From: Artemia franciscana
Lineage: Eukaryota; Arthropoda; Branchiopoda; Anostraca; Artemiidae
Assembly (NCBI RefSeq): GCF_032884065.1
Contig: NC_088880.1
Location: 33,854,008 to 33,918,007, forward strand
Reading direction: 5' to 3'
Length of the DNA stretch: 64,000 nt
Every line of letters begins with the position of its first letter. Within the stretch, counting starts at the first letter, position 1. This document shows positions 46,950-56,364 of the stretch, piece after piece. The translations under genes were made by a program, and so were the position numbers. Under the pieces are notes generated by a model. It was not told the DNA's origin and did not search any database. It saw nothing but the letters and a program-made list of their open reading frames with translations.

Positions 46950-48880
46950 GTGCCTTTAGTAATGGCAGTAGCAGCAGTAGCAGTAGCAGTAGTAGTAGTG
47001 GTATGCATATAGCAGCTTTTGGTTTGTTCAACATTCCCCTCAAGATGAGCTAAAAATTTCAACTTGCTCTTGGCTCTTCCTCAAATATCGCTCTTATGCC
47101 ATTTTGATAACCGACATCAACATAGTATGGTTCGATTTGGTTCAACATTCCCTGAAAATGTCACCTCAATGTCCTTAGCTTCAGTAGCAGTATTAGTCGT
47201 AGCAGTAGTAATAGTTGTAGTTGTAGTAAAAATAATTTTACAGGCAATTGTAACAGTAGTAGTTGAACCAGTAGCTGTAGTAGTGGCAGTAGTGTGCACA
47301 GAGTATGTTTTGATTAGGTAAACATCCTCTTAACCTAACCTGACAGTTTGAGCTTAATATCCTATGCCGTTCCTGGGACATTGTTGATGTGCCCTATTGA
47401 TATGCTTCAAGCATATACTGTTTTTTGTAGTTAAACACCCCCTAAACACTCTAAAAGCTTTATTTTTGTACCCGTAGGAGTAGTGAAAAAAAAGCTGTAG
47501 TAGTAGTAGCAGTATTCACATGAGCCTGTTGGTTAGTTCAACATCCCCCTCAAAGTGTCCTGAAAGTTTCAACTTAATCCCAACTGTTCTAAAGACATTG
47601 CCTATACGCCCTTTTGACAATCTGAATTCATATAGTACGTTTTGATTTAAGAGTTCGGCTTTTGACAAACTCCTCTTAAACATTCTTCCAAAGTTTCACC
47701 TTAATACAATTAGCCCCTGTAGTAGCAGTAATAGTAGCAGCAGTAGTAATAGCAATAGTTGTATAGGTAGTTCAATATTCCCCTCAACAGCCCTGAAAGT
47801 TTCAACTTAATGCTGTATGCTGTTCCTGAAATATAACTGATGCACCTTTTCGACAACCTACACGTGCATACTACCTTTTGATTTAGAGCAACATCCCCTC
47901 ATCTTTCCCTGAAATTTTTATTTTTATATCCTTAGCTTTATAGTCGCAGTAGTAGTAGCAGAAGTAGTGGTAGCAGTAATAGTAGTAGTAGTAGCAGTAG
48001 TAGTAGTGGTAGTAGCATGCAAATACTGCCTTTTGGTTAGTTCAACATTCCCAACGACATGAACTGCAAGTTTAAACTTAATGCTCTAAGCCGTTCCTAA
48101 GACATTACTTGTACACCTCTTTGACGACCTGCATGAACATAGTGTGTTTGATTTAGTCCAACTTACCACTAAATATTCCCTTAGGTTTTAACTTTTAGCC
48201 TTAGTAGTAGTAGCAGTAGTCACAGTAGTAGTGGTAGGAGCAGTAGTAGTAGTAGTAGCAGTAGTAATTTGCATACATAGCCTTTTGGTTAGTTGAACTT
48301 TCCCCTCATCGTGCCCTGAAAGTTTCAACTTTACACTCAAGGCCGTTCCTAACATATTGCTGAAACGTCCTTTTTACAAACTGTAAGCGCATAGTTTATT
48401 TAGTTTTAGTTCAACTTACGCCCTTTTGACAGTTTGTACGCATATATGGTGTTTTTATTTAATTGAACACTCCCCTCAACATTCTTTAAAAACTTTGCCT
48501 GAATGCAATTGGCCCTTTGGACACCAAGGGCCAAACATTGTCCCTTTTTCGATAATTGTAACTATACATATATGTTAACAATAGGTAAATTGTATAGTTT
48601 AAAGACCTTGCCCCAAAGGTTATAGGGTGGGTAGTGTCATCACCATAGGCATAGATGTTGAACCTTTCAACAATGCTGAACAAAATGGCTATCCCAAAAT
48701 TTTGGTCGAAGGTCTATGGATAAAAAGGGGCATGAGAGGATAACTGGTTGACCTCCAATCACTTTTGACTCTTAAAAGAACTATAACTTTCGATTTCCAA
48801 TCGAACGAGACCCTTCAGAAGTTTCTATGACGACTTCTTCCATACTTAGTGCCTTGGCGGAAGAAAATTATTATTGCATT
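46950..48880 (+). repeat. Composite TAG-bearing satellite element, copy 2
   Basis: Six modules of about 230-285 bases anchor at ggttagttcaacattcccc-type phrases near 47021, 47303, 47531, 47767, 48018 and 48283. Each carries a (TAG)n or (GTAGCA)n tract and gcatacatagccttttg-type text. A unique tail (48430..48880) contains acaaaatggctatcccaaaa and gatttccaatcgaacgagac, matching 10709..11070 and, more distantly, Fb1. It ends about 110 bases before an exon of secreted-protein copy 2. The Val- or Thr-rich ORFs at 47064..47321 and 47117..47299 are artefacts. Confidence 0.85.
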
Positions 48881-48990
48881 GATCCTACTTTGCTCTTTAA
48901 TCAGGCAGCGCTATTGCGCTGCCTATGATAGTATCAATAACTTAATATCAAATATGTTTACAAGTATTTTTAGTTTTTTTTTTCTTTTAG

Positions 48991-49075
48991 GTTGCAGTTT
49001 TCGTTTACATATTGGGAGCATCTTTGGCTTTGGAACCTGAGTACAGAAACAGTGGAGAGGAAATTGTTCCTGAAG
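48991..49075 (+). CDS. Secreted Gln-rich protein copy 2, signal-peptide exon
   Basis: 85 nt, acceptor cttttag, donor g|gtact, phase 0 in and 1 out: the same as the exon of copy 1. It reads VAVFVYILGASLALEPEYR then NSGEEIVPE. ILGASLALEPE is identical to copy 1, while the residues after the predicted cleavage are diverged but still acidic. The start Met must come from an upstream exon, not identified. Translation from the ORF at 48849 would read through the intron and is not the product. It can splice in phase to the terminal exon at 51031 and equally to the one at 53081. Confidence 0.85.
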
Positions 49076-49466
49076 GTACTTCTTTTTCTTTGACCATTTG
49101 ACCTTTTTCGTTACAGTTGTTCAAATTGAAACTTTTTTTGCTTTTAACCTCTTTTGATAACATGGCCTTTTTCATTTTTTTTTATATCTAGTTTTTTCAT
49201 GGCCTTTTCTTCAATCATTAATGAGGAGCTGACTATTCCAGAAAGAACTTCTTTTTTAAGGACAAATCCTATTTACGAAAACTGTATTTATAATTTCTTA
49301 AGCACATTAATTTGACTTTTCGTTTAATATGACGTTTGCAAAATGGACATTTAAGGGAAGAGGGGAAGAAGCCTTCTTCTTAAGGAAGAAGCCCATCAAG
49401 AATAGCTTAGAGTATATTTGGGTATTTAGCTTTACGAAGTCCATCTCACATGTGTTTCATTTTACT

Positions 49467-50030
49467 ACTACTACTACTGCTAACAACTCATCGCAGCACT
49501 AAGCCGTCTGAGGCAAAAACAGCAACGCACGCTCCTCCTCCATCATAATATGCTCAAGGCCTCCCACTTTCACCCTCCCAGGAAGTTCCCAGTTCCCTGA
49601 AACCTTTCTTTACGACATCCTCCCGCCCCAACTGCGAACGACATGATTTTCGTTCAGCCCTAAACGGTTGTCCGAAAAGGACAATCTTTGGCAATCTATC
49701 ATCCTTCATCCACAAAACGTGCCCTAGCCATCTAAACCTTTCTCTTAATATAGCCTAGGAAGCAGGATTGAACCACAATTTTCACAAAGCCTATTGCTTG
49801 AAATGCGGCCAGTCAGCCGGGTACCCAAAACAATCCGTAGGCAGTTTCTCTGGAAAACATCTACCAAATTTTCCTCCGTTTTTCGTACCGCCCATGCTTC
49901 AATACCATATTTGACTCCAATATTCTAATCTTGGTTCGCAGACTTATCCTCCAATCCTTCCAAGTTTTTTCAACTGAGTAAAAAAGCCCTGGCCCTCGGC
50001 TATTCTACTTTTAACATTTTCACTTCAGTG
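49467..50030 (-). mobile_element. LINE 3' part (antisense), reverse transcriptase C-terminus
   Basis: On the minus strand it aligns with 14600..15172: GTT..CAGTTGAAAAAACTTGG, ACCAAGATTAGAATATTGGA, TGTTTTCCAGAGAAACTGCC, GGGTACCCGGCTGACTGGC, GATGGCTAGGGCACGTTTTG and GGGAGGATGTCGTAA, ending in CTGCGATGAGTTGTTAG and a TAG tail (ctactactactactg on +). Internal deletions, for example at the VMTVVKYG region, make it dead. It lies in intron 2 of secreted-protein copy 2. Confidence 0.9.
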
Positions 50031-51030
50031 AGTCAAAATTAAAGTAAGCAAAATTAGTGCCGATATCAGATACAAGGTTTTTTTTTTAGTCTTTCAATTT
50101 GAAAACCTAAGACATCGATACCCGAGTGAGGTAGGAGAAGACTTTACTACGAAAATTTTACTCATTTAAGTGAATATCCCTGTTTTATTCTGTTTTTGTT
50201 TTGTGTTTGTCTGTAGGAGGAGAAAGCGGTTGCAACTCAGCATTTTGTTTCTGTCTCAAATAGTTGCATGGCCAATCTAGTTAAAATAGCCAATGACAAG
50301 CAGGTGAAAGCATTTTTTAGGGGGGGAACTGAGAGGAGGGATCGAAACTTGTCCAAACTATGAGAAACAAGCAACTTAACTGAGCTTTAGAGAAAATAAG
50401 GGAACTAAAAGAATTTAGATGTGGGAAGGTAGCTTAGATCCTCTTTGCTGAGTACAAATTTTATTAAAAATATTTGCAGCGTCATACTTAATAAAGTAGA
50501 AAATACAAATTTGCATAATTCTTATCAAAACGACGACATCCATTTGTAAGTGATAAAGGTAACGAGGGCTAAAGGCCAAAGCTGCCATCCAAGCCTACCG
50601 AGTGCCATTAAAAAGCCCATGAAACGTGGTTTTTTGCCAAGTACATATAATAGTATATATGTTTGTAACATATACGTGTATGTATACGTGGGTGTGTCCG
50701 TGACCGCGCAGGGACGTTGGTGTGTGTGTTTTGTGCTTGCGCGCATATATAAACATATTTCAAACAGTCTTCGCTAACCGTAGGTTTCATCCTTTAGCAT
50801 TAAATATAGCCTCACGTAACTCCCCTACAGTCTCTTTTATGAGTTTTTGTGCTTTCTGAGTCAATCAAAGGACCATGAGGGATGATCTGCTAAACAGCTT
50901 TTGTTATTAAAAGAAGGAATAATATACATTTTCATTATGATTTTTCCTATTTCAGAGAATGATCTATTCATCCCTCTTTTAAACTCTCATATTTTAGTAT
51001 CTCCTCCAACTGTATTTTCTTTTTATGTAG
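50031..51030. other. Remainder of intron 2, copy 2
   Basis: No other gene. 50640..50760 is a GT/TA-rich low-complexity stretch. The acceptor at 51029..51030 (ctttttatgtag) ends the intron. The in-frame ATG at 50901 opening the ORF that runs into the exon is inside the intron and not a plausible start, because copies 1 and 3 are not conserved there. Confidence 0.6.
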
Positions 51031-51725
51031 TTGTTGGTGACGGTCCAGTCGAGCAGGAAGATCAGCAAGACGAAAACCAAAACGGTTTCGGAAAACTATT
51101 AATAAAAAAACAGGCATTACCAACACTAAGCCAATTTCTCAGAGGCATGCCTCAACAACAGAGCTTTTTCGTGCCAGAAGCTTCTCAGTATGATCAGAAA
51201 TTATTTAGATTTCAGCCCGCATATCAACTCAATCCAGCTGCCTTTGGGCCAAACCAATACACCCAGAGCTTCCAGGCAGCTAAGATCTATCAACACCCCG
51301 TGATCACAGGAGTCGAACGTCAAGCTCCAGCTGCCATTATGCTGGACCAATATACCCCAAGCTATCAGACAGATAAGGTAAATCAACAGACCCAAATCAC
51401 CGGGTTTCAAGGTCAAGCCCCAGCTGCTAGTCCTAGATTTATATTCCTTGCGGAACAAAATGGCCATTGGACCGCGTGCAAGCTTCTTTTGGGTTGCGTT
51501 GACATACCATTTTTTGGACATGGTCATAATGAACATCATGGCCATCAAGAACATCACGGTCATAAAGAACATCATGGACATGACCACAAGTGGGCAAGCG
51601 GACATGTCAAAGATAAGTGGACAAGCGGACACGTCAAAAACAAGTGGACAGATGGATATGTCAAAGACAAGTGGACAAGTCAAGATGTGTCCAACATACA
51701 ATACATAATTGGCAGCTATCTATAG
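51031..51725 (+). CDS. Secreted Gln-rich protein copy 2, terminal exon with His-rich tail
   Basis: Phase-1 acceptor tttttatgtag. 231 residues to the TAG at 51723. Order: VVGDGPVEQEDQQDENQ; a Gln/Phe-rich stretch; about three PSYQT/QSFQAAKIYQ repeats; PRFIFLAEQNGHWTACKLLL then GCVDIPFF, which is the most conserved part of the family and contains the C-x5-C pair; then a tail with 12 His in 24 residues built from three (N/Q/K)EHHGH hexads (51515..51590); then four 9-residue KWxSGHVKD repeats; and a hydrophobic end IQYIIGSYL. The His tail resembles metal-binding or pH-responsive secreted proteins, an inference only. The minus-strand ORF 51201..51701 is a shadow. Confidence 0.9.
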
Positions 51726-51792
51726 CCACTAACAAATTATTAACAATGGTGAGGGTATTTATTCTATTTGTCCTTATTTTTAGTAAATTTGG

Positions 51793-51798
51793 AATAAA
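51793..51798 (+). promoter_or_regulatory. Polyadenylation signal, copy 2
   Basis: AATAAA 68 bases after the stop. The surrounding 3' UTR (ggtgagggtatttatt) is also present after copy 3, so the duplication included the 3' UTR. Confidence 0.7.
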
Positions 51799-52382
51799 AT
51801 TACAATTTGTTTCATGTTATAATTTTATACTAAAAGGCCATAGGCAGCTAGAGTTTGTCTTTCGCTTTTATTTCTTGAGTTTTTTTCGTTTTTTGTTTTG
51901 ATGATAGAGAGCCTTATCTGTTTCTGCGTAGATTTTAAGAAATTATTCTCCAATATTACACAGTCTTAATTATTTAACTTTGTTATCTAAAAATACTCCC
52001 TAAGCATGAAGCTAGGTCACGTGATGTAAAACTACAACTGGTTTTCAATTTTTATGGCCACTAGTTCAATACGACAAGCCCCTTGAGGAGAGGTGAAAAC
52101 GCACTTATTCTTTCCAGCAAACATGCACAATTCCTTAGACCTAAAACGTAGGGGTCTTCATTCCAATGAACAACTAATGTGTCTGCACAGATGCTGTCTT
52201 GTATAACTGATCACGATAGGTTACTTTTTAACAACTGGGGTCTGGTAGAGCCTAGTTGCTTGAGGCTACAGTTTTTTTCAATGATAGTTTTTTACGTAAA
52301 ATGATGGTCAAAGGCTAACCGATCAACAGATTCAGATAGGAAGATAAATTAAGTTAATTCTGAAAAACCAAAGGATTTAGAC

Positions 52383-52568
52383 AAGGCTGTATCCAGGGGG
52401 AGAGGGGTTTGAATCCCTTCCCCCTAAATGTTTGTCTGACTCATAAAAATGTAACAAAAATGAATGTAAACAAAATTTTATTCGTTTTTTAAAGTTTTTT
52501 GTAACGTTCCTCCCAAATAAAACCTTTTCTAAACCGTCCCCCGCAAAAAAAACTGGATAAGGCCCTGG
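52383..52568 (+). repeat. Dispersed repeat also at 62548..62710
   Basis: aaggctgtatccagggggag ... aatgtttgtctgactcataa ... ccgcaaaaaaaactgg ... ccctggat matches 62548..62710. It ends exactly where a possible exon remnant begins. Confidence 0.85.
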
Positions 52569-52606
52569 ATCCAGAAACAGAGAGTGGATGTGAGGAAATC
52601 GGAAAG
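52569..52606 (+). pseudogene. Possible remnant of the signal-peptide exon of copy 3
   Basis: ccagaaacagagagtggatg tgaggaaat..., followed by a gtaa donor, resembles the 3' half of the exon at 48991 (tacagaaacag/tgga/gaggaaatt). Insertions of 4 and 3 bases would shift the frame and bring in TGA, and the 5' half is replaced by a dispersed repeat. The match is short, so chance is possible. Confidence 0.35.
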
Positions 52607-53080
52607 GTAAAGTTTTAAAAACAATATTAAAGTACCAAGAACAGTTTCAGATCTGGGAAATCTATTTCTAATTGTGATGTGCAGGAAGAACATCGCCACT
52701 AAGTTTTGTCAGGGAGGATAAACTTTTCCATTGAATACGATTGGTTATCATCTCGCATAATGGCAATCGATTGAAACAGTCTCGATATTTTGATAGAAAT
52801 AAATCAGGTTCGGGTCTTCTGCCCATAGCAAACATTGCCTCGCGTCTCCTCCTTAGGATCTTCAAAATTTCCGCTATTATCCGCTTTCAATAATTTTGGT
52901 TCAATCAAGTCCAGAATGAGGCTCATTAAGGGAAGGTCAATAGAATTATTTCTTCCTACTAAATAAAATAAAAGCACATATTTTATGGTAATTTGTCATA
53001 CTTCAAATGGACCTTCAGACATTCCTCTGCCACACCCATTTCTGTTGTTTCACATATCTTCCAATTGTGTTTTTTTGTAG

Positions 53081-53679
53081 TTGTTGGTGACAACCCAGTC
53101 GAGCAGGAGGATCAGCAAGGTGATTATCAAACTAATTTCAGACGATTATTACTCCAGGAACAGATAAGGCCCGCGCTCAGTCAATTTTTCAGAGGCCTTC
53201 CTCAACGACAGAACTTCATTACACCACAAGTTTCCCGGTATGGTCAGAGTTTCTTCAGAGCTCAGCCTGCATACCTACTCAGTCCAACTGCCTTTGAGCA
53301 AGAACAATACTATCCTAGCTTCCAGACAGCTGAAGTCCATCAACAACACCAAACCCCAGGTTTCCAAGATAAATTCCAGGCTACGTTCAAGCAGCAACAT
53401 AATCCGAGCTACCAGAAAGATGGAGCATATCAACAACCACAGATTACAGGGGTTCAAGGTCAAGTCCAAGCTCCAAATCTTAGATTTATATTTCTTTCAG
53501 AACAAAATGGCCATTGGTCCGCTTGCAAGCTTCTGCTAGGTTGTATAGATATACCATTTATCGGACATGGACATCACGGAAATGACCACAAGTGGACAAA
53601 TGGACACAACAATCACAAGTGGACGAACAAAGAAATGTCCACAATACGACACATAATCGGTGATATAATTAATATATAG
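53081..53679 (+). CDS. Secreted Gln-rich protein copy 3, terminal exon
   Basis: Phase-1 acceptor ttttttgtag. 199 residues to the TAG at 53677. VVGDNPVEQEDQQGDYQ; a Gln-rich middle with RGLPQRQNF and PSFQTAEVHQQ and PSYQKDGAYQQ repeats; LRFIFLSEQNGHWSACKLLL then GCIDIPFI; then a short tail GHGHHGNDHKWTNGHNNHKW. It is closest to copy 2, sharing the 3' UTR, but lacks the hexad expansion and most 9-residue repeats. No intact signal-peptide exon is found between it and copy 2, so it is either an alternative last exon of copy 2 or a gene that lost its 5' exon. An intact frame argues that it is used. Confidence 0.85.
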
Positions 53680-53747
53680 ACTTACAAATTTAATAACAGT
53701 GGTGAGGGTATTTATTTTATCTTTTTTATTCTCCTAATAAGTTTCAG

Positions 53748-53753
53748 AATAAA
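53748..53753 (+). promoter_or_regulatory. Polyadenylation signal, copy 3
   Basis: AATAAA 69 bases after the stop, at the same place as in copy 2. Confidence 0.7.
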
Positions 53754-54525
53754 TTATAGCTTGATTCATATCGAAATATTATACTACAGGGCTACATGCA
53801 GACTGTGGAGGCAAGAGGCTTCTGTAGCCCGAACCTTGGCTCAATTTAGTGAGTTGATAGTTAAGACACTTAGACAATTAGGTCTACAGTAAGGGGATAA
53901 TAAGGTAATTGATCCTACAGGGCTGAAAATCCAGCCCTTCGTTGAAAATGTGCGTTCACAGCAATTTACATTTCATTGTCGATAGATAATTAGCTCATAA
54001 CTTAATTATCATACTTTACTGTGTGAGTAACCCCCACCTGCGAAACCTGTTTGTCATGGGCACCACAAGGATAATGACCCCCTGTAAAGACACAATCTAA
54101 AACTTTACTTTGAGATCTAGGCTCCTATGGATTTCCCCCCTTCATCCGGCTTTTTTCCTTGGAACTTCTTAAGCCCTTGTCATTTTCTTGAAGATGTTAT
54201 TTGTTGATTCATTTATAGCGCTTTTATTTATCATACCTATTCAATATGAAATCCTCCTTGGTAATATTTGCCAGAATAGTTAGAACGAGATTTGTCAGAC
54301 AAACCCTCAATGAAAAGCGCACTGCCTATGACCTTAAAATTTTAATAATATCAAGGATATACACAGAGAGGTTTCATGGCCAAGAACCACTTAAAATCCT
54401 ATATGATCATGTATTTTTTGCTACTTCTTGTTAAAAATATCAACGAAAGCAGCCGAAGTGAAATCCATTTTCTTCCACATACAAATAAGATGATTCATAA
54501 GACTACAATGTACGCATCTATACAA
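53754..54525. other. Unassigned downstream region
   Basis: The first ~70 bases continue the duplicated copy-2 3' flank. The rest is unrecognised. ORF 54246..54434 has no domain. Confidence 0.4.
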
Positions 54526-54529
54526 AGGT

Positions 54530-54715
54530 GGAGCACAATATATGTTAACAAGCCGCTGCAACCTAAACATTTTGAGGGTTGGTACAAACCTCAAGTCTTC
54601 CACCCTGCGTACAAATCTGTACCCCAACAGGATGATACTCTTGAAAAAAATACTTTGAACACAATAAGAAAAAAAATAAAGTTCTGTAAGTTCGGATAAT
54701 TAGGTTCAGATAGAT
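54530..54715 (+). other. Possible coding exon, first of a duplicated pair
   Basis: One frame reads YVNKPLQPKHFEGWYKPQVF then HPAYKSVPQQDDTLEKNTLN and ends with TAA near 54699. Tyr/Pro/Gln-rich with KPxxF/YHP motifs, like secreted structural proteins. The sequence recurs at 54826 with mostly third-position or conservative changes (QVF to EVY, TLEKNTL to ALEKNIL), suggesting past protein selection. No acceptor or upstream exon could be fixed, so this may be a dead exon. Confidence 0.4.
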
Positions 54716-54825
54716 ATATAGATAGATAACAAAAGCTTATAGGCCACATACACACAAAAATATCTATAAATAACAAACAAGCATTCCAGATATTTCTACT
54801 GTCCAGTATGTCTACTGGACAACAT

Positions 54826-54995
54826 ATGTTAACAAGCCGCTACAACCTAAACATTTTGAGGATTGACACAAACCTGAAGTCTACCACCCTGCGCACAAAT
54901 ATGCACCCCAACAGGATGATGCTCTTGAAAAGAATATTTTGAACCCAATAAGAAAAAATAAAGTTCTGTAAATTCGGATAATTAAGTCCAGATAA
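54826..54995 (+). pseudogene. Second copy of the 54530 segment, with a stop
   Basis: In the same frame YVNKPLQPKHFED is followed by TGA where the first copy has TGG (Trp). It then reads HKPEVYHPAHKYAPQQDDAL. About 88% identical to the first copy at the DNA level. The nonsense change indicates loss of function. Confidence 0.6.
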
Positions 54996-55704
54996 TGTAA
55001 ACTACAGGCCATGATGAATACACAATACCCTCTAAGCGTTTTAGGGCTTTGTTAAAAAAAAAAAAAAAACACTTTAGAACCATATCAGAAAAAAATGGTT
55101 CGTACCATTATTACAATGGTACTCAATTCAGCAGGACAAAAATAGTAAGAAGTGCTTTCATTTACGTCACTCGATTATAACGAATGCCATAAGGCATAAA
55201 AACAATTTAAGCGGGACTAATTTTCTCGAGACCAATTTTCCTAAAACTTGTTTGTTCATAATAGAGAATGTCTTGGATATAAAAAGCAAATTTTAAACTT
55301 ATTTTAATAGTTTCACATCTGCTTTTCACAAGATCGGTGTCAATATAATTAGCTATGCAATTTGTAAGTTTTTTTTCTTTTTTATTGCTTTTCGTACTTT
55401 CTATCACTGCTTGTCATGAAAAAAGGATCAAAATCAGGAAAAACAATAAGTATCCTATCATAATCTGAATTGAGCAGAAATCTGCAATATAACTGGCTCT
55501 GTATGAGGTTTCTGATTTGGAGGATTCAAGCTATGAGGCTTTCAACCGTTAAGTTGGAGAACCTTTGCATGAATCCCATTCCGACGTTCAGTTCAGTTCA
55601 GTTCATAATGCGGTGCATAATGTATGCACCTCGGATCATGAAGAGGCCTTTTTAACTATTAGATAATCGGTAACTAAATGTGTTTGTACAATTTAACATT
55701 TCAG
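54996..55704. other. Unassigned sequence
   Basis: AT-rich with a poly-A tract near 55055. No gene recognised. Confidence 0.4.
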
Positions 55705-55886
55705 GGGGAGTGGATACTATCAAACAAATACAAAGTAGAAACAATAGGGAAAATCTTTTCAAGACAGTGGAAATCAATTCTGTGAACATTCCGGCCCTAT
55801 GTCCAAGGACCGTCTTCAGCACAATACGAGAACGAGAGAGAAAATATGTATATATAAATAAACTTACATTAAATTGTGAGAATTAA
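55705..55886 (+). CDS. Candidate terminal exon, hypothetical
   Basis: After a good acceptor (aatttaacatttcag), a phase-1 frame reads GGVDTIKQIQSRNNRENLFK, then TVEINSVNIPALCPRTVF, and ends at TAA 55884, with AATAAA at 55857. The phase equals that of the secreted-protein family and it lies in the same cluster, but it shares no motif with the family. Unproven. Confidence 0.3.
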
Positions 55887-56017
55887 GACTAAATGATGTT
55901 TTTTAAAATCTTTTTAAAAACAACCCTAGTATTCTTATTTCAACGAAGTTCAACCAGGACTGACAAAAAGAATGAAGTGAGAATATAAATTCATTCAAAC
56001 TAAAGAGAACAAAGTGA

Positions 56018-56364
56018 TTAAATGCAATTTCTCAGAGCCAACCTTGCTTTTTTAGCAGCCTGTCTCAAAGGTCTTTTCGTAGCTGGTTCAATACTATTAT
56101 AAATCGGTTTAGTAAAATATTTTGTTAGATCATTTTTAATTAAATTTGAGTATAAAGAATTTAGTGAGTATTCCCCTAAGTCCCTGTTCAAAGAAATATC
56201 ATTATTTATTTTGAGATTAATTTCGATTGATTCTCGAACCACCTGTTTTATCCCCAAACCATTACTGATGAGTGAAGATTTTTCAAAAAGTATCGCGTGG
56301 GACTGATTATTAAATATATGCCAACCTAAAGCAGAATCAAAGGAGTTGTTGGAACTATTTGAAA
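56018..56364 (-). pseudogene. Penelope-like element C-terminus (3' of the Fb1 insertion)
   Basis: On the minus strand ISNSSNNSFDSALGWHIFNN, then AILFEKSSLISNGLGIKQVV, RESIEINLKINNDI and NRDLGEYSLNSLYSNLI are the C-terminal part following a GIY-YIG endonuclease in Penelope-like elements. The same pattern (HFILFENVSLVPRDQGLKQI, FRETIEI) occurs in the element at 63338. A stop follows at 56018..56020. The remainder of the protein lies beyond the Fb1 insertion, at 58076..58690. Confidence 0.8.

Noticed and set aside
50901-51030. ATG at 50901 as start of the copy 2 protein
   Set aside because: It lies in the intron before a proper acceptor, is not conserved in copies 1 and 3, and would bypass the signal peptide.
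51201-51701. 166-codon minus-strand ORF
   Set aside because: Antisense shadow of the copy 2 terminal exon; its Met/Cys-rich repeats mirror the His and KWxSGHVKD repeats.
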